The position numbers were made by a program, and so were the translations under genes. DNA of 38,364 nt, from assembly GCF_001591005.1 (NCBI RefSeq), contig NZ_BCTY01000036.1, positions 1 to 38,364 on the forward strand, in the 5' to 3' direction. Below the pieces are notes generated by a model. That model had not been told where the DNA came from. It worked only from the letters and a program-made list of their open reading frames with translations, and did not search any database. Positions 25,491 through 34,447 of the stretch are shown here, one piece after another. Position 1 is the stretch's first letter; the number at the start of each line of letters is the position of its first letter. This DNA comes from Sphingomonas sanguinis NBRC 13937 (lineage in GTDB: Bacteria; Pseudomonadota; Alphaproteobacteria; Sphingomonadales; Sphingomonadaceae).

Positions 25491-28400
25491 ATGACGGCCA
25501 CGCATTGTTTTCTGCGCATCCTGCCGCTGCCCATGGCGATCATTGCGCTAGGTGGCGCAGCCCCTGCCGCAGACCCGGAGCGCGACACGATCGCTGCGGC
25601 ATTGCGTGACGAACTGTCGCTCGCCGGGCCGATCCGCGGCAGCCTGACCCTACCGGAGAGTACCGCCGAACTCCCCGCCCTGGCCGCTCGCCCGGACATG
25701 ACCGCCGCGCGGATCACATGGCGCTCCTCAGATGCGAAGGTCATTTCCGCCACCAACAACCGCCACGGCAAAGACGTCGTTCGCAAGGGCTTCGTCTCAC
25801 GCGGTCGGACCGACCGCCGGGTTCGCCTCACCGCCACCGTCACCCTTCCCGGCCGCCGCCCGATCGACGTGCCGCTGGACGTCACCGTGCTCGCCGCCCC
25901 CCCGGCCGCATTGCCGCCCTCCGCCTATGTCTTCGCCTATTTCACCGGCGACAGCGTCGAGGGCGAAAAAGTGCGCTTCGCCGTGTCCGACGGCAATAAC
26001 GCCTTGCAATGGAAGACGTTGAACGACGCCGAACCCATTCTCCAATCCACGGAAGGCACGCGCGGGCTGCGCGATCCCTTCATCATGCGCTCGGCCGAGG
26101 GCGACCGATTCTTTCTGCTCGCCACCGACCTGTCGGCGGGCCGCACCGGCTGGGGCGGGTCGACCGACCAGGGCAGCCACTATCTCGAAATCTGGGAATC
26201 GACCGATCTCGTCCACTGGGGCCAGCAGCGCCATGTCCGGGTCAATTTGCCCAATGCGGGCATGACCTGGGCCCCCGAGGCGAGCTACGATCCCAGCATC
26301 GGCGCCTATGTCGTCTACTGGACTTCGACGCTCTACAAGGACGCCGCGCATAAGATCCCGGACGGCAACGGCCCGCAAATCCTGAGCGCGGTCACCCGCG
26401 ACTTCCGCCACTTCACCCCGCCGACGCCCTGGTTCAAATCCACCGATGTCCCCGGCGCGGTGAAGGACAGGGGGATGATCGACGCGACGGTCCTGAAGGA
26501 CGGAGACCGCTATTACCGCTTCACCAAGATCACCGACACCGATGGCTGTCCGTCGGCCGATATCCTGGCCCAGGTCTCCTCCTCCCTCCGCGCGACTGGC
26601 GACTCCGGCGCATGGCGGATCGTGGACCGCTGCATCGGCCGCCGCGCCGGCACGCCCGAGGTGGAGGGGCCGACCGCGTTCCGCGCCAATCCCGGCGATG
26701 CCAGCGGCTTTCGCTATTTCCTGTGGGTCGATAATTATGGCGGGGTCGGATATATCCCGCTCGCCACCCATTCGCTCGACGGCAAGATCAAGTGGACCAT
26801 TCCGCGCGGCTTCCACCTGCCCCGCTCGCCGCGCCATGGCACGGTGCTGCCGATCACCGCGGCCGAGCGCGATGCGCTGGTGGCGCACTGGAACCCGGCC
26901 CCGTCCCAGGCCCAGGGCGCCAGCCTCACAGATCGCTGGGTCGTGCCGCCGGTCCTGGCGTCGGGGACACGATTGCCCGTGCCCGATGGTCGTGGCGTTC
27001 GCTGGCGCGCCGATGGCGGGGCCGTGAGCGACGGCATCCTCACCAATCCCGACGGCAAGGAGCACCTCGTCCATCTGGAGGGCACACTGACCCTGCCGGA
27101 CGGCACGACGCAGACCAAGCGCTTCGCCGTGACGGTGCTGGGCGCCGACGCGCGTCGCCTGCGGGCCTATAGCCGTACGCCCACCACGGCGGAGGCCGTG
27201 AACCAGCCGACGGTCGCCCGCAGCGTCCATCTGGCGCTGACCGACGCCGATGGCCAGGCCAGTCCGCTCAACGACGATTATGGCGTGCTGTTCGCAAAGG
27301 GCGACCCGATCGGCCTCGACCAGATCGCCCTGCGCGGCGTGGCCGACCCGTCGCTCTTCCATTTCGCCGATGGCGCACTGGGCGTCATCGCAACGCGCGT
27401 CGACATGGCAGGCAAGCCCGACCCCGATCCGACCGCGACCCTGATCTTTCGCAGCGATCCCCGGCGGCCCGCCGACTTCACCGAACTCGGTACCCTCGAC
27501 CTGGGCCCGGCCAACGGCGTGGCAAAGCCCCGAGCCGTCTGGGATTCGGCCGCCGGGCGGTACCTCGTGTCATGGACAGACCGCACCGGCCAGTCGCGCT
27601 GGACGACCGTGACCGATCTGGCGCGGACGGAGGACCATGACACACCCTATGGCAGCCGCCGCTCCAGCGTTGTCTCTACGGGCAATGTCGGCGCGGTTCG
27701 CGCGGGGGCCATCGCCACCACCGATGGCGACACGCTCGCGATCGCGCCGACCACCGCAACCACGCTCGCCAACCGTTTCGGCCGAATCGTCAACGTCACG
27801 GCCCAGGTTGCGCCGCAGACCGTCTCCCGCCGCCAACTCGCCGCGCTGAAGGCCGTGCGCGCCACGCTGGGCTATTCGGATGGCTCGACCGCCACCCGCG
27901 CGGTCGACTGGGACGCCGTCGATCTCGCCAAGCTCGACCGCCCCGGCCGCTATTTGGTCCACGGTACGGTCCGCCAGCGCCGCTATCCGGCGATTCTGGC
28001 CTATAACCGCGCCGATCCCAACATCTATCGCTGGGAGCGTGATGGCCGCGTCCGTTATCTCTTCACCGCAACCGACGACACGAACAACGACAATGTCGGC
28101 TCCGCGCATCTGCCGCTCCGCATCGCCGACCGGATCGAGGACCTGGCCGACGACAAGGGCGGCCGCGCGCGCGAGATCGACGTGCTCAACCGTCGCACGC
28201 GCCGCGACCGGACCAGCGAGGGGCGCGTGATCGCGGGCTGCTACTGGGCCCCGGAAATCCATGAGATCGGCGGTCGGCTGTCGATCCTCTTCGCCCCCTG
28301 CTTCAATCCCAAGGACGACCAGTCGAGCGAGGGCGGCCTATGGTCGCGCGTCCAATCGCACATCATCCAACTGCGCAAGGGCGGCGATCCGGCCAATCCC

Positions 28401-29090
28401 GCCGACTGGTCGCCGCCGTCCGCGATCCTCAAGGCCGACGGCACCCCGCTCGGCCGCATTGGAATGCCCAATATCAGCCTGGACATGACCTATTTCACGA
28501 TTGGCGGTCAGGGCTATTACGCCTGGTCTCAGCGCTATATCCCAACATCCGGCCCGCTGGGCGATCCGCTGACCTGGATCGCCAAGGTCGATCCCACCCA
28601 CCCGACACGGCTGGCCGGGGCCCCTGCCCCGATCATCGTGCCCGAGACATCGGTCGAGGAAAATCTGGCGGAGGGCGGCTTTGCGCTCGCCCATGACGGC
28701 CGGGTAACGCTCGTCTATTCCAGTTCCGGGGTCAGCCCCACCTATGTCGTCAACGGCATCTCCGCCCCGCTGGACGCCGATCTGACGCGGAGGGATGTAT
28801 GGCGCAAATGGTCCGCACCGCTCCAGAAGAGCATGCCAATGCCCGCCGGCACCATCGACTATCGCCGCTATGAGCAGGGACCCGGCCACGGCGCCTTCAC
28901 CACCGACGAGGACGGCAACCCGCTTTATGTCTATCACAGCTGGGGCAACGGCGTCGGCGGCGACGGACGTGACGCCCGCGTACGCCGCATTCACTGGGCA
29001 GCCGACGGCCGCCCCCTGCTGGACATGACCCAGGACGAGGAGGTCGCCCCCGCCAACCGCCGTGTCACGATGGCGGTGACGGTCCGCTGA
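25491..29090 (+). CDS. Secreted tandem GH43 propeller protein
   Basis: This 1199-residue extracytoplasmic protein begins with a signal peptide (cleavage near AAPA-AD). An Ig-like 'atrophied' bacterial domain follows (about 30-135). The first five-bladed GH43 propeller has Asp195 in RDPFIM, Asp331 in MIDATV and Glu392 in PEVEGPT. After a second Ig-like stretch, a middle propeller-like segment has VADPSLF (Asp619) but no visible EGP acid. A further Ig-like stretch (about 765-835) leads to the C-terminal GH43 propeller with Asp842 in RADPNIY, Asp998 in SLDMTYF and Glu1061 in LAEGGFAL. Both outer propellers therefore keep base, pKa-modulator and acid residues. GH43 enzymes act on arabinose- or xylose-containing chains. 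The start has GGGAGAG upstream. The 156-bp gap before it holds only a short ACCAGG/CCTGGT hairpin. It probably closes the operon. Confidence 0.85.
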   Translation: MTATHCFLRILPLPMAIIALGGAAPAADPERDTIAAALRDELSLAGPIRGSLTLPESTAELPALAARPDMTAARITWRSSDAKVISATNNRHGKDVVRKGFVSRGRTDRRVRLTATVTLPGRRPIDVPLDVTVLAAPPAALPPSAYVFAYFTGDSVEGEKVRFAVSDGNNALQWKTLNDAEPILQSTEGTRGLRDPFIMRSAEGDRFFLLATDLSAGRTGWGGSTDQGSHYLEIWESTDLVHWGQQRHVRVNLPNAGMTWAPEASYDPSIGAYVVYWTSTLYKDAAHKIPDGNGPQILSAVTRDFRHFTPPTPWFKSTDVPGAVKDRGMIDATVLKDGDRYYRFTKITDTDGCPSADILAQVSSSLRATGDSGAWRIVDRCIGRRAGTPEVEGPTAFRANPGDASGFRYFLWVDNYGGVGYIPLATHSLDGKIKWTIPRGFHLPRSPRHGTVLPITAAERDALVAHWNPAPSQAQGASLTDRWVVPPVLASGTRLPVPDGRGVRWRADGGAVSDGILTNPDGKEHLVHLEGTLTLPDGTTQTKRFAVTVLGADARRLRAYSRTPTTAEAVNQPTVARSVHLALTDADGQASPLNDDYGVLFAKGDPIGLDQIALRGVADPSLFHFADGALGVIATRVDMAGKPDPDPTATLIFRSDPRRPADFTELGTLDLGPANGVAKPRAVWDSAAGRYLVSWTDRTGQSRWTTVTDLARTEDHDTPYGSRRSSVVSTGNVGAVRAGAIATTDGDTLAIAPTTATTLANRFGRIVNVTAQVAPQTVSRRQLAALKAVRATLGYSDGSTATRAVDWDAVDLAKLDRPGRYLVHGTVRQRRYPAILAYNRADPNIYRWERDGRVRYLFTATDDTNNDNVGSAHLPLRIADRIEDLADDKGGRAREIDVLNRRTRRDRTSEGRVIAGCYWAPEIHEIGGRLSILFAPCFNPKDDQSSEGGLWSRVQSHIIQLRKGGDPANPADWSPPSAILKADGTPLGRIGMPNISLDMTYFTIGGQGYYAWSQRYIPTSGPLGDPLTWIAKVDPTHPTRLAGAPAPIIVPETSVEENLAEGGFALAHDGRVTLVYSSSGVSPTYVVNGISAPLDADLTRRDVWRKWSAPLQKSMPMPAGTIDYRRYEQGPGHGAFTTDEDGNPLYVYHSWGNGVGGDGRDARVRRIHWAADGRPLLDMTQDEEVAPANRRVTMAVTVR

Positions 29091-29385
29091 TCCGCCCCGC
29101 AAGCTGACGCGCAAAAATTCATGCCGCAACCGCCGCACGCCGGTGGTCTCAAGAGTGTGGAAATCGGGCCGATCGCGCGGGAAACTGCCTGATTGCTCTG
29201 TTCCCCGCGCCGTGGCTGGGCAGACGACTCAAAAAGCGACATTCAGCCGTCGTTCGAATGGTAGGCAGGGGATTGAGGCTTCCGGCGGAGGTGGGCGTTT
29301 ATCCGATCCCGGATGTACTCCCACCTTGCCTACGAAGATGCATTGCGGAGTCCGACCTGACCCGCGCGGCGATATCCAATCGTGC

Positions 29386-32097
29386 TTAAAAGCGAAACAA
29401 CGCGCCAATGTAATAGGCGCGGCCGTTTTCCAGTTCCTCGCTCAGCAAGCCAAAGCCGGGACCCGTCACGCGCATCGGGCGATTGTCGGACAGGTTCTTG
29501 CCCTGGGCCACTATTGTGATGGCCTGCGACAGCCGAACGCGGACCTGCGCATCGAAGACATCGCTGGCCTTGTACCGAATATCCTGGGTCGGGTCGGTGG
29601 TCGACACCGTCAGCAGGAGAGGCGCCAGGTGGTTCCACGCGCCTTGCACGGTGACGGGGCCGATCGTGTAAAAGGCACGAAGGTTACCGACGACATTTGC
29701 GCTTTCGATCAGGCTCGACAATTGACGGCGCGTGCCGTTCGTCATCATCACCGACGGCGGCGTGGGGTCCAGCAGGGTGAGGTTGGCCGCAATGCCCAGT
29801 CCGTCCATCGGGCTCGGCAGGAATGAGAAGCGGGTGACGACCGCGTTCAGTTCGACGCCCCGGATCACCGTCCCGCTGGCGTTGATCGGCTGGGTGGTGG
29901 TGACCTGCGTAATGACCCCGTTATAGGGTTGGAGCGCGGTATTGCTGACCGTCAGGATCTCGTTTCGAACTTTTTTGAGGAAGCCCGCCAGCGAGATCAG
30001 GACATCCCGGTTGGCATAATATTCAAGGCTTACGTCGTAATTGTCGCTACGTCGGGGCTGCAACTGCGCATTGCCGCTTGTGATCGAGACAAAATTGGTC
30101 CCGGAATTGATGGCGATGGTCTGCCGGCCCGCCAGATCGCTATAATTTGGCCGCGCAAGTGTTCGGCTGAACGCCGCGCGGGCGCGCAGCGTGTTTGTCA
30201 CGTTCCAGTCGAGTTCCGCCGACGGCAGCCAATTGTGATAATGCTGCGATTGCTGGCCGTAGGTAAGCGTCGTGGTTTTGCCGACCGTGGTAAAGCCGTT
30301 CGACCCGGTCGTCAGATCGGTGCCCTCATACCGGATTCCGGCGGTGACCCGCAGATCGTCCAGCACATAGCGACCTATGGCATAGGCCGCCTTGATGTCT
30401 TCGGTCAGCGTATAATCAGATTGCAGGCTGGCTTGCGCGTTCGTTGTATTCGCAACGAACTTGGTGGGGTTTGCGGTGAAGAACGCCGTGACCGCAGCGG
30501 GGTCGAAGAACATCACGGTCTGACCGCCGCCATTATAAGGCGTGTAGCGCTGCGGCGCGGCAAAGGTCGACAATGGCGCAGCCCCGGCGATCGGCGCATA
30601 ATCACGAACGTTACGATCATACCGGCGATCAACGAAGCGGGCGTACAGCCCTATGGCCGCTCCAAATCCGCGATCTTCGCCCGCCATGTTCATCCGCAGG
30701 TTCGCCCGCCCGGTCAGCGCCTTTTCCTTCTGATCATCGGGCGCAATCTGATAATCATAAAAATTATAGTTTGCGGGGTTGAACACATAGCTTGGCGCGG
30801 CAAAATTGAACTGAGGAAACCGCCCTGGCGTAAGCGTATAGGTATAAGCGAGGTTGGTGCCCGCCGGAATGCGAAAGACCGAGGTGGTGGCATCCTGATG
30901 ATAGGTGGCGATCGCGTAGTTCACGCCCAGATCGGCCGCGATATGATCGCCTGGATTCAGCTCACCGTGAAAATCGGCATATTTAATGCCCCGCTTCTGA
31001 AAATAATGGGAATCATCGTCCTGTGCATAGTTGCCGCTCAGGACGGTGCCGCCAGCGGGGGTGACGCCCGTGATATAGGTGTATTGGTTGGTGGCGGCGG
31101 TTACGGCTGTGTTGGGCGTGACACTGTTAGCCTGCCGATCCTCGTCATTGCTGTGGTAGAAATCGGCAAAGGTCAGGGCCGCTTTGAACATCACATGATC
31201 GTCGAACTCCAACTTGGCGAGGCCGCCATAGCGCTGACGCAGATTGTCATAGTGCAGCCAGCGGCGGACCGAAGGCACGACAGCGGCGTTGCTGACATCG
31301 GTCGTCGCCGAGCTCAATTTCTGGCCGGTGATCGGATCGACGTAGAGCGGCGCCGTGCTGGCGGAATCGAGCGAGGCACTGACGCGCCGGAAATAGCTGC
31401 CCGCGACGACCACGCCGAACTTGTGGTCCGGGCCAAAGGTGGTCGCGCCGACCAGTTCGGCCTGACCCGATGGGGTGTTACCGCCGCGCGTGCGCTCGAA
31501 ACTCCAGCGCCCCATGTCCGCGCGACCGCCCAGATATGGCTTACCGCCATTATCGAACGCGCTGCGCGTCCGGAGATTGGCGATACCGCCGATCGCATTG
31601 GCGTTCATCGCCGCATCCATCGACTTGTAGACGTCGACCCGCGCGGCCAGCGACGATGGGATGACGTCCAGCGAGACGTTGCGGCGGGAGATTTCGTTGG
31701 CCGGCAGCGGCACGCCATCGATTTCGACAAGGTTATAGTCGGCATTGAGGCCGCGGATCGACAGGAATTGCGCTTCGCCGCGACCATTGTTCTGGATGGT
31801 GGAGATGCCCGGAACGCGCGTCAAAGCCTCCCCCAAGCCAAAGTCCGGCAGCGTCCCGACCTCGTCTGAGCTGATGCTGTCGGAAATGACGGAGATTTCG
31901 CGCTTGGCGGCGATGTCCTTTTTCGCCTGCAGCCGCGCGCCGGTCACGACGATATCGCCCTCCTTCTCGGAACCGGCGACGGGCGGCGCCCCAAGGTTCG
32001 CCGTCTGGTCGGGCGCGAACCTGCTCTGTGCAACGGCGCTGCACGGCAAGGATGCGGACAGAAGCAGCAGCAAGCGAAATTGTGATCGAAACGCCAT
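29386..32097 (-). CDS. TonB-dependent receptor of the carbohydrate region
   Basis: This outer-membrane TonB-dependent transporter is likely for oligosaccharides (inference from context). The signal peptide ends CSAVA-QS, and the TonB box DIVVTGARL lies near residue 48. The plug has FLSIRGLNADYNLVEIDGVPLP and the SMDAAMNANAIGGIANLRTR segment. This plug type (VDVYKSMDAAM...IGG) is common in the sphingomonad and xanthomonad sugar-transport TBDRs. The barrel ends in Phe (GALFRF). The length is 903 residues from ATG 32097, which has GGGGGA about 8 nt upstream. It is convergent with the GH43 gene. The 295 bp between them hold no gene I recognise. It is divergent from the DUF6528-like gene. Confidence 0.9.
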   Translation of the reverse strand: MAFRSQFRLLLLLSASLPCSAVAQSRFAPDQTANLGAPPVAGSEKEGDIVVTGARLQAKKDIAAKREISVISDSISSDEVGTLPDFGLGEALTRVPGISTIQNNGRGEAQFLSIRGLNADYNLVEIDGVPLPANEISRRNVSLDVIPSSLAARVDVYKSMDAAMNANAIGGIANLRTRSAFDNGGKPYLGGRADMGRWSFERTRGGNTPSGQAELVGATTFGPDHKFGVVVAGSYFRRVSASLDSASTAPLYVDPITGQKLSSATTDVSNAAVVPSVRRWLHYDNLRQRYGGLAKLEFDDHVMFKAALTFADFYHSNDEDRQANSVTPNTAVTAATNQYTYITGVTPAGGTVLSGNYAQDDDSHYFQKRGIKYADFHGELNPGDHIAADLGVNYAIATYHQDATTSVFRIPAGTNLAYTYTLTPGRFPQFNFAAPSYVFNPANYNFYDYQIAPDDQKEKALTGRANLRMNMAGEDRGFGAAIGLYARFVDRRYDRNVRDYAPIAGAAPLSTFAAPQRYTPYNGGGQTVMFFDPAAVTAFFTANPTKFVANTTNAQASLQSDYTLTEDIKAAYAIGRYVLDDLRVTAGIRYEGTDLTTGSNGFTTVGKTTTLTYGQQSQHYHNWLPSAELDWNVTNTLRARAAFSRTLARPNYSDLAGRQTIAINSGTNFVSITSGNAQLQPRRSDNYDVSLEYYANRDVLISLAGFLKKVRNEILTVSNTALQPYNGVITQVTTTQPINASGTVIRGVELNAVVTRFSFLPSPMDGLGIAANLTLLDPTPPSVMMTNGTRRQLSSLIESANVVGNLRAFYTIGPVTVQGAWNHLAPLLLTVSTTDPTQDIRYKASDVFDAQVRVRLSQAITIVAQGKNLSDNRPMRVTGPGFGLLSEELENGRAYYIGALFRF

Positions 32098-32138
32098 GGC
32101 GAATCCCCCTTGGAATGACATGATCGCGTCATTTAATC

Positions 32139-32166
32139 ACTATAGGTGACATAACCGTGACGGCGC
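32139..32166 (-). promoter_or_regulatory. Candidate promoter and repeats ahead of the second TBDR
   Basis: On the minus strand TATAGT (32144-32139) is a good -10 element (5 of 6). Immediately upstream lies a direct repeat GTCAC...GTCAC with 11-bp period (GTGAC at 32146-32150 and 32157-32161 on the plus strand). No -35 hexamer is visible, so an activator may bind here. The same short interval serves the divergent DUF6528-like gene. Confidence 0.4.
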
Positions 32167-32209
32167 ATCGAGGGTGACGCGGCGGACGCGTTAAGGGAGG
32201 GATATGGTG

Positions 32210-33145
32210 ATGTTTCTTATAGGTTTATTGGCCATGGCCGCGACGGCGACGACACCGGATCGCCTTTATGCCTGCGGCGACGATCAAGTCCGCGAACTGC
32301 GGATCGTGGGCGATCGCGCCATCGAGTCGTGGCGCTGGACGGCACGCGAGGCGACCGACCTGCCCGCCGAGTATCGGGCGACGCTGCTGAGGCATATTGA
32401 TGATTGCAAGCCGATGGACGATGGTCGCGCGCTACTCGTCACCGCCTCGACCGGCGCAACGGTGCTGATCGATCGGGCGACCGGCGTGAGCCTGTTCCGC
32501 GCCAAGACGCCGATGGCGCATTCGGCGGCGCTGCTGCCCGGCGGGCTGGTCGCGGTCGCACTGTCGATCGATCCGGCGGGGGACCGGCTCGAACTCTACG
32601 ACGTCCACCGCAGCGAGATGGCATTGCAGAATCTGCCACTGCCGTCCGGGCATGGGGCGGTCTGGGACGCCAAGCGCACGCGGTTGTTCACATTGTCGCA
32701 CGATCTGGTCCAGGCTTTCCGGCTCGATCCGACCGGGCCGTCTCCCCGGCTCGTGGAGACGGCGCGCTGGCCGCTGCCGGGGCGGCGCGACGGGCATGAC
32801 CTGTCGCAGACGCCCAATGGCGACTATACCGTCACTACCGATGATGGCGCTTGGTCTTTCAACCCCGATGACGGCAGCTTCCAAGCCATCGCACCGCTCA
32901 ACCCCAAGTTGCGCGTCAAGGCGGTGAGCGCGATGGGCAATCGCATCGCCTGGGTCCAGGCCGAGGAAAGCTGGTGGGCGCACGGCTTCACCATTATGAC
33001 CGCGCAGGGCACCGCCCCGCGCCGCATCCAGGTGGAAGGGCTTCACCTCTACAAGGTCCGATGGATTCGATGCTGCAATTGCCGACCACCATCGCCTATC
33101 CCGACACGGGGACGACCGTCCCGCTATCGACGAACGGCGGGATGA
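32210..33145 (+). CDS. DUF6528-like secreted beta-propeller protein
   Basis: The protein resembles the DUF6528 family, beta-propeller-like proteins of unknown function often found near glycan-use genes (from memory, not searched). A short signal peptide (MFLIGLLAMAATA) is followed by repeats such as YACGDDQVREL, WDAKRTRLFTLSHD and the C-terminal family motif IAWVQAEESWWAHGF...HLYKVRW. The family-like sequence stops at KVRW, near residue 284. The last 27 residues (Cys/Pro/Arg-rich) look like read-through in the wrong frame, so the 3' end may be frameshifted. ATG 32210 has GGGAGG at 9 nt; ATG 32204 is only 3 nt from that site. It may be cotranscribed with the ROK regulator. Confidence 0.7.
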   Translation: MFLIGLLAMAATATTPDRLYACGDDQVRELRIVGDRAIESWRWTAREATDLPAEYRATLLRHIDDCKPMDDGRALLVTASTGATVLIDRATGVSLFRAKTPMAHSAALLPGGLVAVALSIDPAGDRLELYDVHRSEMALQNLPLPSGHGAVWDAKRTRLFTLSHDLVQAFRLDPTGPSPRLVETARWPLPGRRDGHDLSQTPNGDYTVTTDDGAWSFNPDDGSFQAIAPLNPKLRVKAVSAMGNRIAWVQAEESWWAHGFTIMTAQGTAPRRIQVEGLHLYKVRWIRCCNCRPPSPIPTRGRPSRYRRTAG

Positions 33146-33294
33146 TCGCCGCACCTGACGATCACACCATGTTCGCGCTCGATGCTCTTGCGACATTCGT
33201 CGCAGCGCTGCTCGTTGCCTGTCCGGTCGCAGCATGGTGCGTTTGGCCGCAGCGGCGTATCGCGCCGATCCATCCGAAGGACATCCGCACATGA
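33061..33294 (+). CDS. Small single-span membrane ORF coupled to the ROK gene
   Basis: I do not recognise this 77-residue product. It has one hydrophobic segment (about residues 43-62, ALDALATFVAALLVACPVAA) followed by a basic tail (WPQRRIAPIHPKDIRT). Its stop overlaps the ROK gene start as ATGA, which supports real translation. Its start lies within the last 85 bases of the DUF6528-like frame, just after the KVRW motif. It could be a short membrane protein or the displaced C-terminal remnant of another gene. An alternative start is ATG 33070. Confidence 0.45.
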   Translation: MDSMLQLPTTIAYPDTGTTVPLSTNGGMIAAPDDHTMFALDALATFVAALLVACPVAAWCVWPQRRIAPIHPKDIRT

Positions 33295-34442
33295 GTCATG
33301 GCTTCGCGGGCCAGTTCGCGCCTGCATTTCTACGGGAAGACGGGCGCCGTACCGCGACCGACAACGAGCGTGTGGTGATGGCGCTCCTCCACCGGACCGG
33401 CACAGCCTCGCGCGCCGACCTCGCCCGCGCGACGGGCCTGACGGCGCAATCGATCACGCGCCTCGTCGATCCGCTGATCGACCGCGGCCTGCTCGTGGAG
33501 GGCGCGCCCCAGATTGCCGGCCGCGGCAAGCCGAGCGCCAAACTTCGCCTAAACGCCGATGCCGCCTTCGCGGTCGGTGTGTCGGTGATGACCGACGCGG
33601 TGTCACTGGTGCTGATGGACATGACCGGCGCGATCCGGGCGCGCGCCGACGCACGGCTGCTGAGCGTCGACTTCGCTCGGGCGGCCGCGCAAATCGCTTC
33701 GCTGGTCGACGCGACGGTGATCAAAGCGGCGCTCGATCCGGCGCGACGGATTGGCATCGGTGTCGGAGTGACCGGCTATTTCATCGGCGACGGCGCACGG
33801 CTGAACCCGCCGCCCCAGCTCGACCCATGGGCACTGATCCCGATCGATACGATGCTGGCCGAACGGCTCGGCGGCCCGGTCTGGGTCGACAATGACGGCA
33901 ACGTCGCCGCGGTCGGTGAAGCGATGCTGGGCGCGGGTCGGATAACGAGCGACTTTGCCTATCTGTATTTTGCTGTCGGCTTCGGCGGCGGGGTTATCGC
34001 GGGTGGCGCACAACTGCGTGGCAGCCATGGCAATGCCGGCGAGTTTGCTTCCGTCCTGCCCAAGGGCTGGCCGCAGCCCAATCTTGAGAATTTACGCCTC
34101 TATCTCGCAGCCCAGGGTCAGCCCTATGACGACCTTCATGCAATGCTGGCCACATTCGATTCCGCCGATCCGCTGATCGACGGCTGGCTGGATATCTGCA
34201 CGCCGTCGTTCAATCTGGTCGCCTCGGTCATCTCGGCTACCCTCGACCCCGACCTGATCGTGCTCGGTGGTCGTTTGCCGCCCGTACTCGCCGAGCGGAT
34301 CATAGCACGCATCCGGTTAACCAACCCCGAGCGGCGTGGCCATCATCGCCCCGCGCCCAGGATCGTGCCATCGACGATCGGTCCCGATGCCGCGGCAATC
34401 GGTGCCGCCATGCTGCCGCTGCGCACAGCGTTCTTTGCCTGA
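33291..34442 (+). CDS. ROK-family transcriptional repressor (NagC/XylR type)
   Basis: This is a predicted sugar-responsive repressor. A winged helix-turn-helix covers about residues 24-72 (NERVVMALLHRTGTASRADL and SITRLVDPLIDRGLL). A ROK sugar-kinase-like domain follows (about 85-375), with WVDNDGNVAAVGEAMLGAG and YLYFAVGFGGGVIAGG. Catalytic features of true ROK kinases are missing. The DxGxT phosphate loop is replaced (AVGVSVMTD), and the zinc CxCGxxGC motif is absent after GSHGNAGEFA. It should therefore bind sugar without phosphorylating it. The start overlaps the preceding small ORF by 4 bp. Likely targets are the neighbouring TBDR and DUF6528-like genes (inference). Confidence 0.88.
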   Translation: MSHGFAGQFAPAFLREDGRRTATDNERVVMALLHRTGTASRADLARATGLTAQSITRLVDPLIDRGLLVEGAPQIAGRGKPSAKLRLNADAAFAVGVSVMTDAVSLVLMDMTGAIRARADARLLSVDFARAAAQIASLVDATVIKAALDPARRIGIGVGVTGYFIGDGARLNPPPQLDPWALIPIDTMLAERLGGPVWVDNDGNVAAVGEAMLGAGRITSDFAYLYFAVGFGGGVIAGGAQLRGSHGNAGEFASVLPKGWPQPNLENLRLYLAAQGQPYDDLHAMLATFDSADPLIDGWLDICTPSFNLVASVISATLDPDLIVLGGRLPPVLAERIIARIRLTNPERRGHHRPAPRIVPSTIGPDAAAIGAAMLPLRTAFFA

Positions 34443-34447
34443 TGATG

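Noticed and set aside
22899..25505. An 868-codon minus-strand open frame opposite the GH-A/CBM35 gene
   Set aside because: It has low-complexity Arg/His/Gly-rich composition, no motif and no ribosome site, and it mirrors a gene with clear catalytic residues.
29091..29385. A gene or mobile element between the GH43 and TBDR stop codons
   Set aside because: Short open frames here lack starts, domains or repeats I can recognise; it is left as a convergent intergenic gap.
29929..31869. A 646-codon plus-strand open frame opposite the second TBDR
   Set aside because: It is a shadow of the TBDR coding strand, with no recognisable domain.
32139..32166. A true PhoB box at the second TBDR promoter
   Set aside because: The repeat ends only one base from the -10 element, whereas Pho boxes normally end about 10 bp upstream of it.
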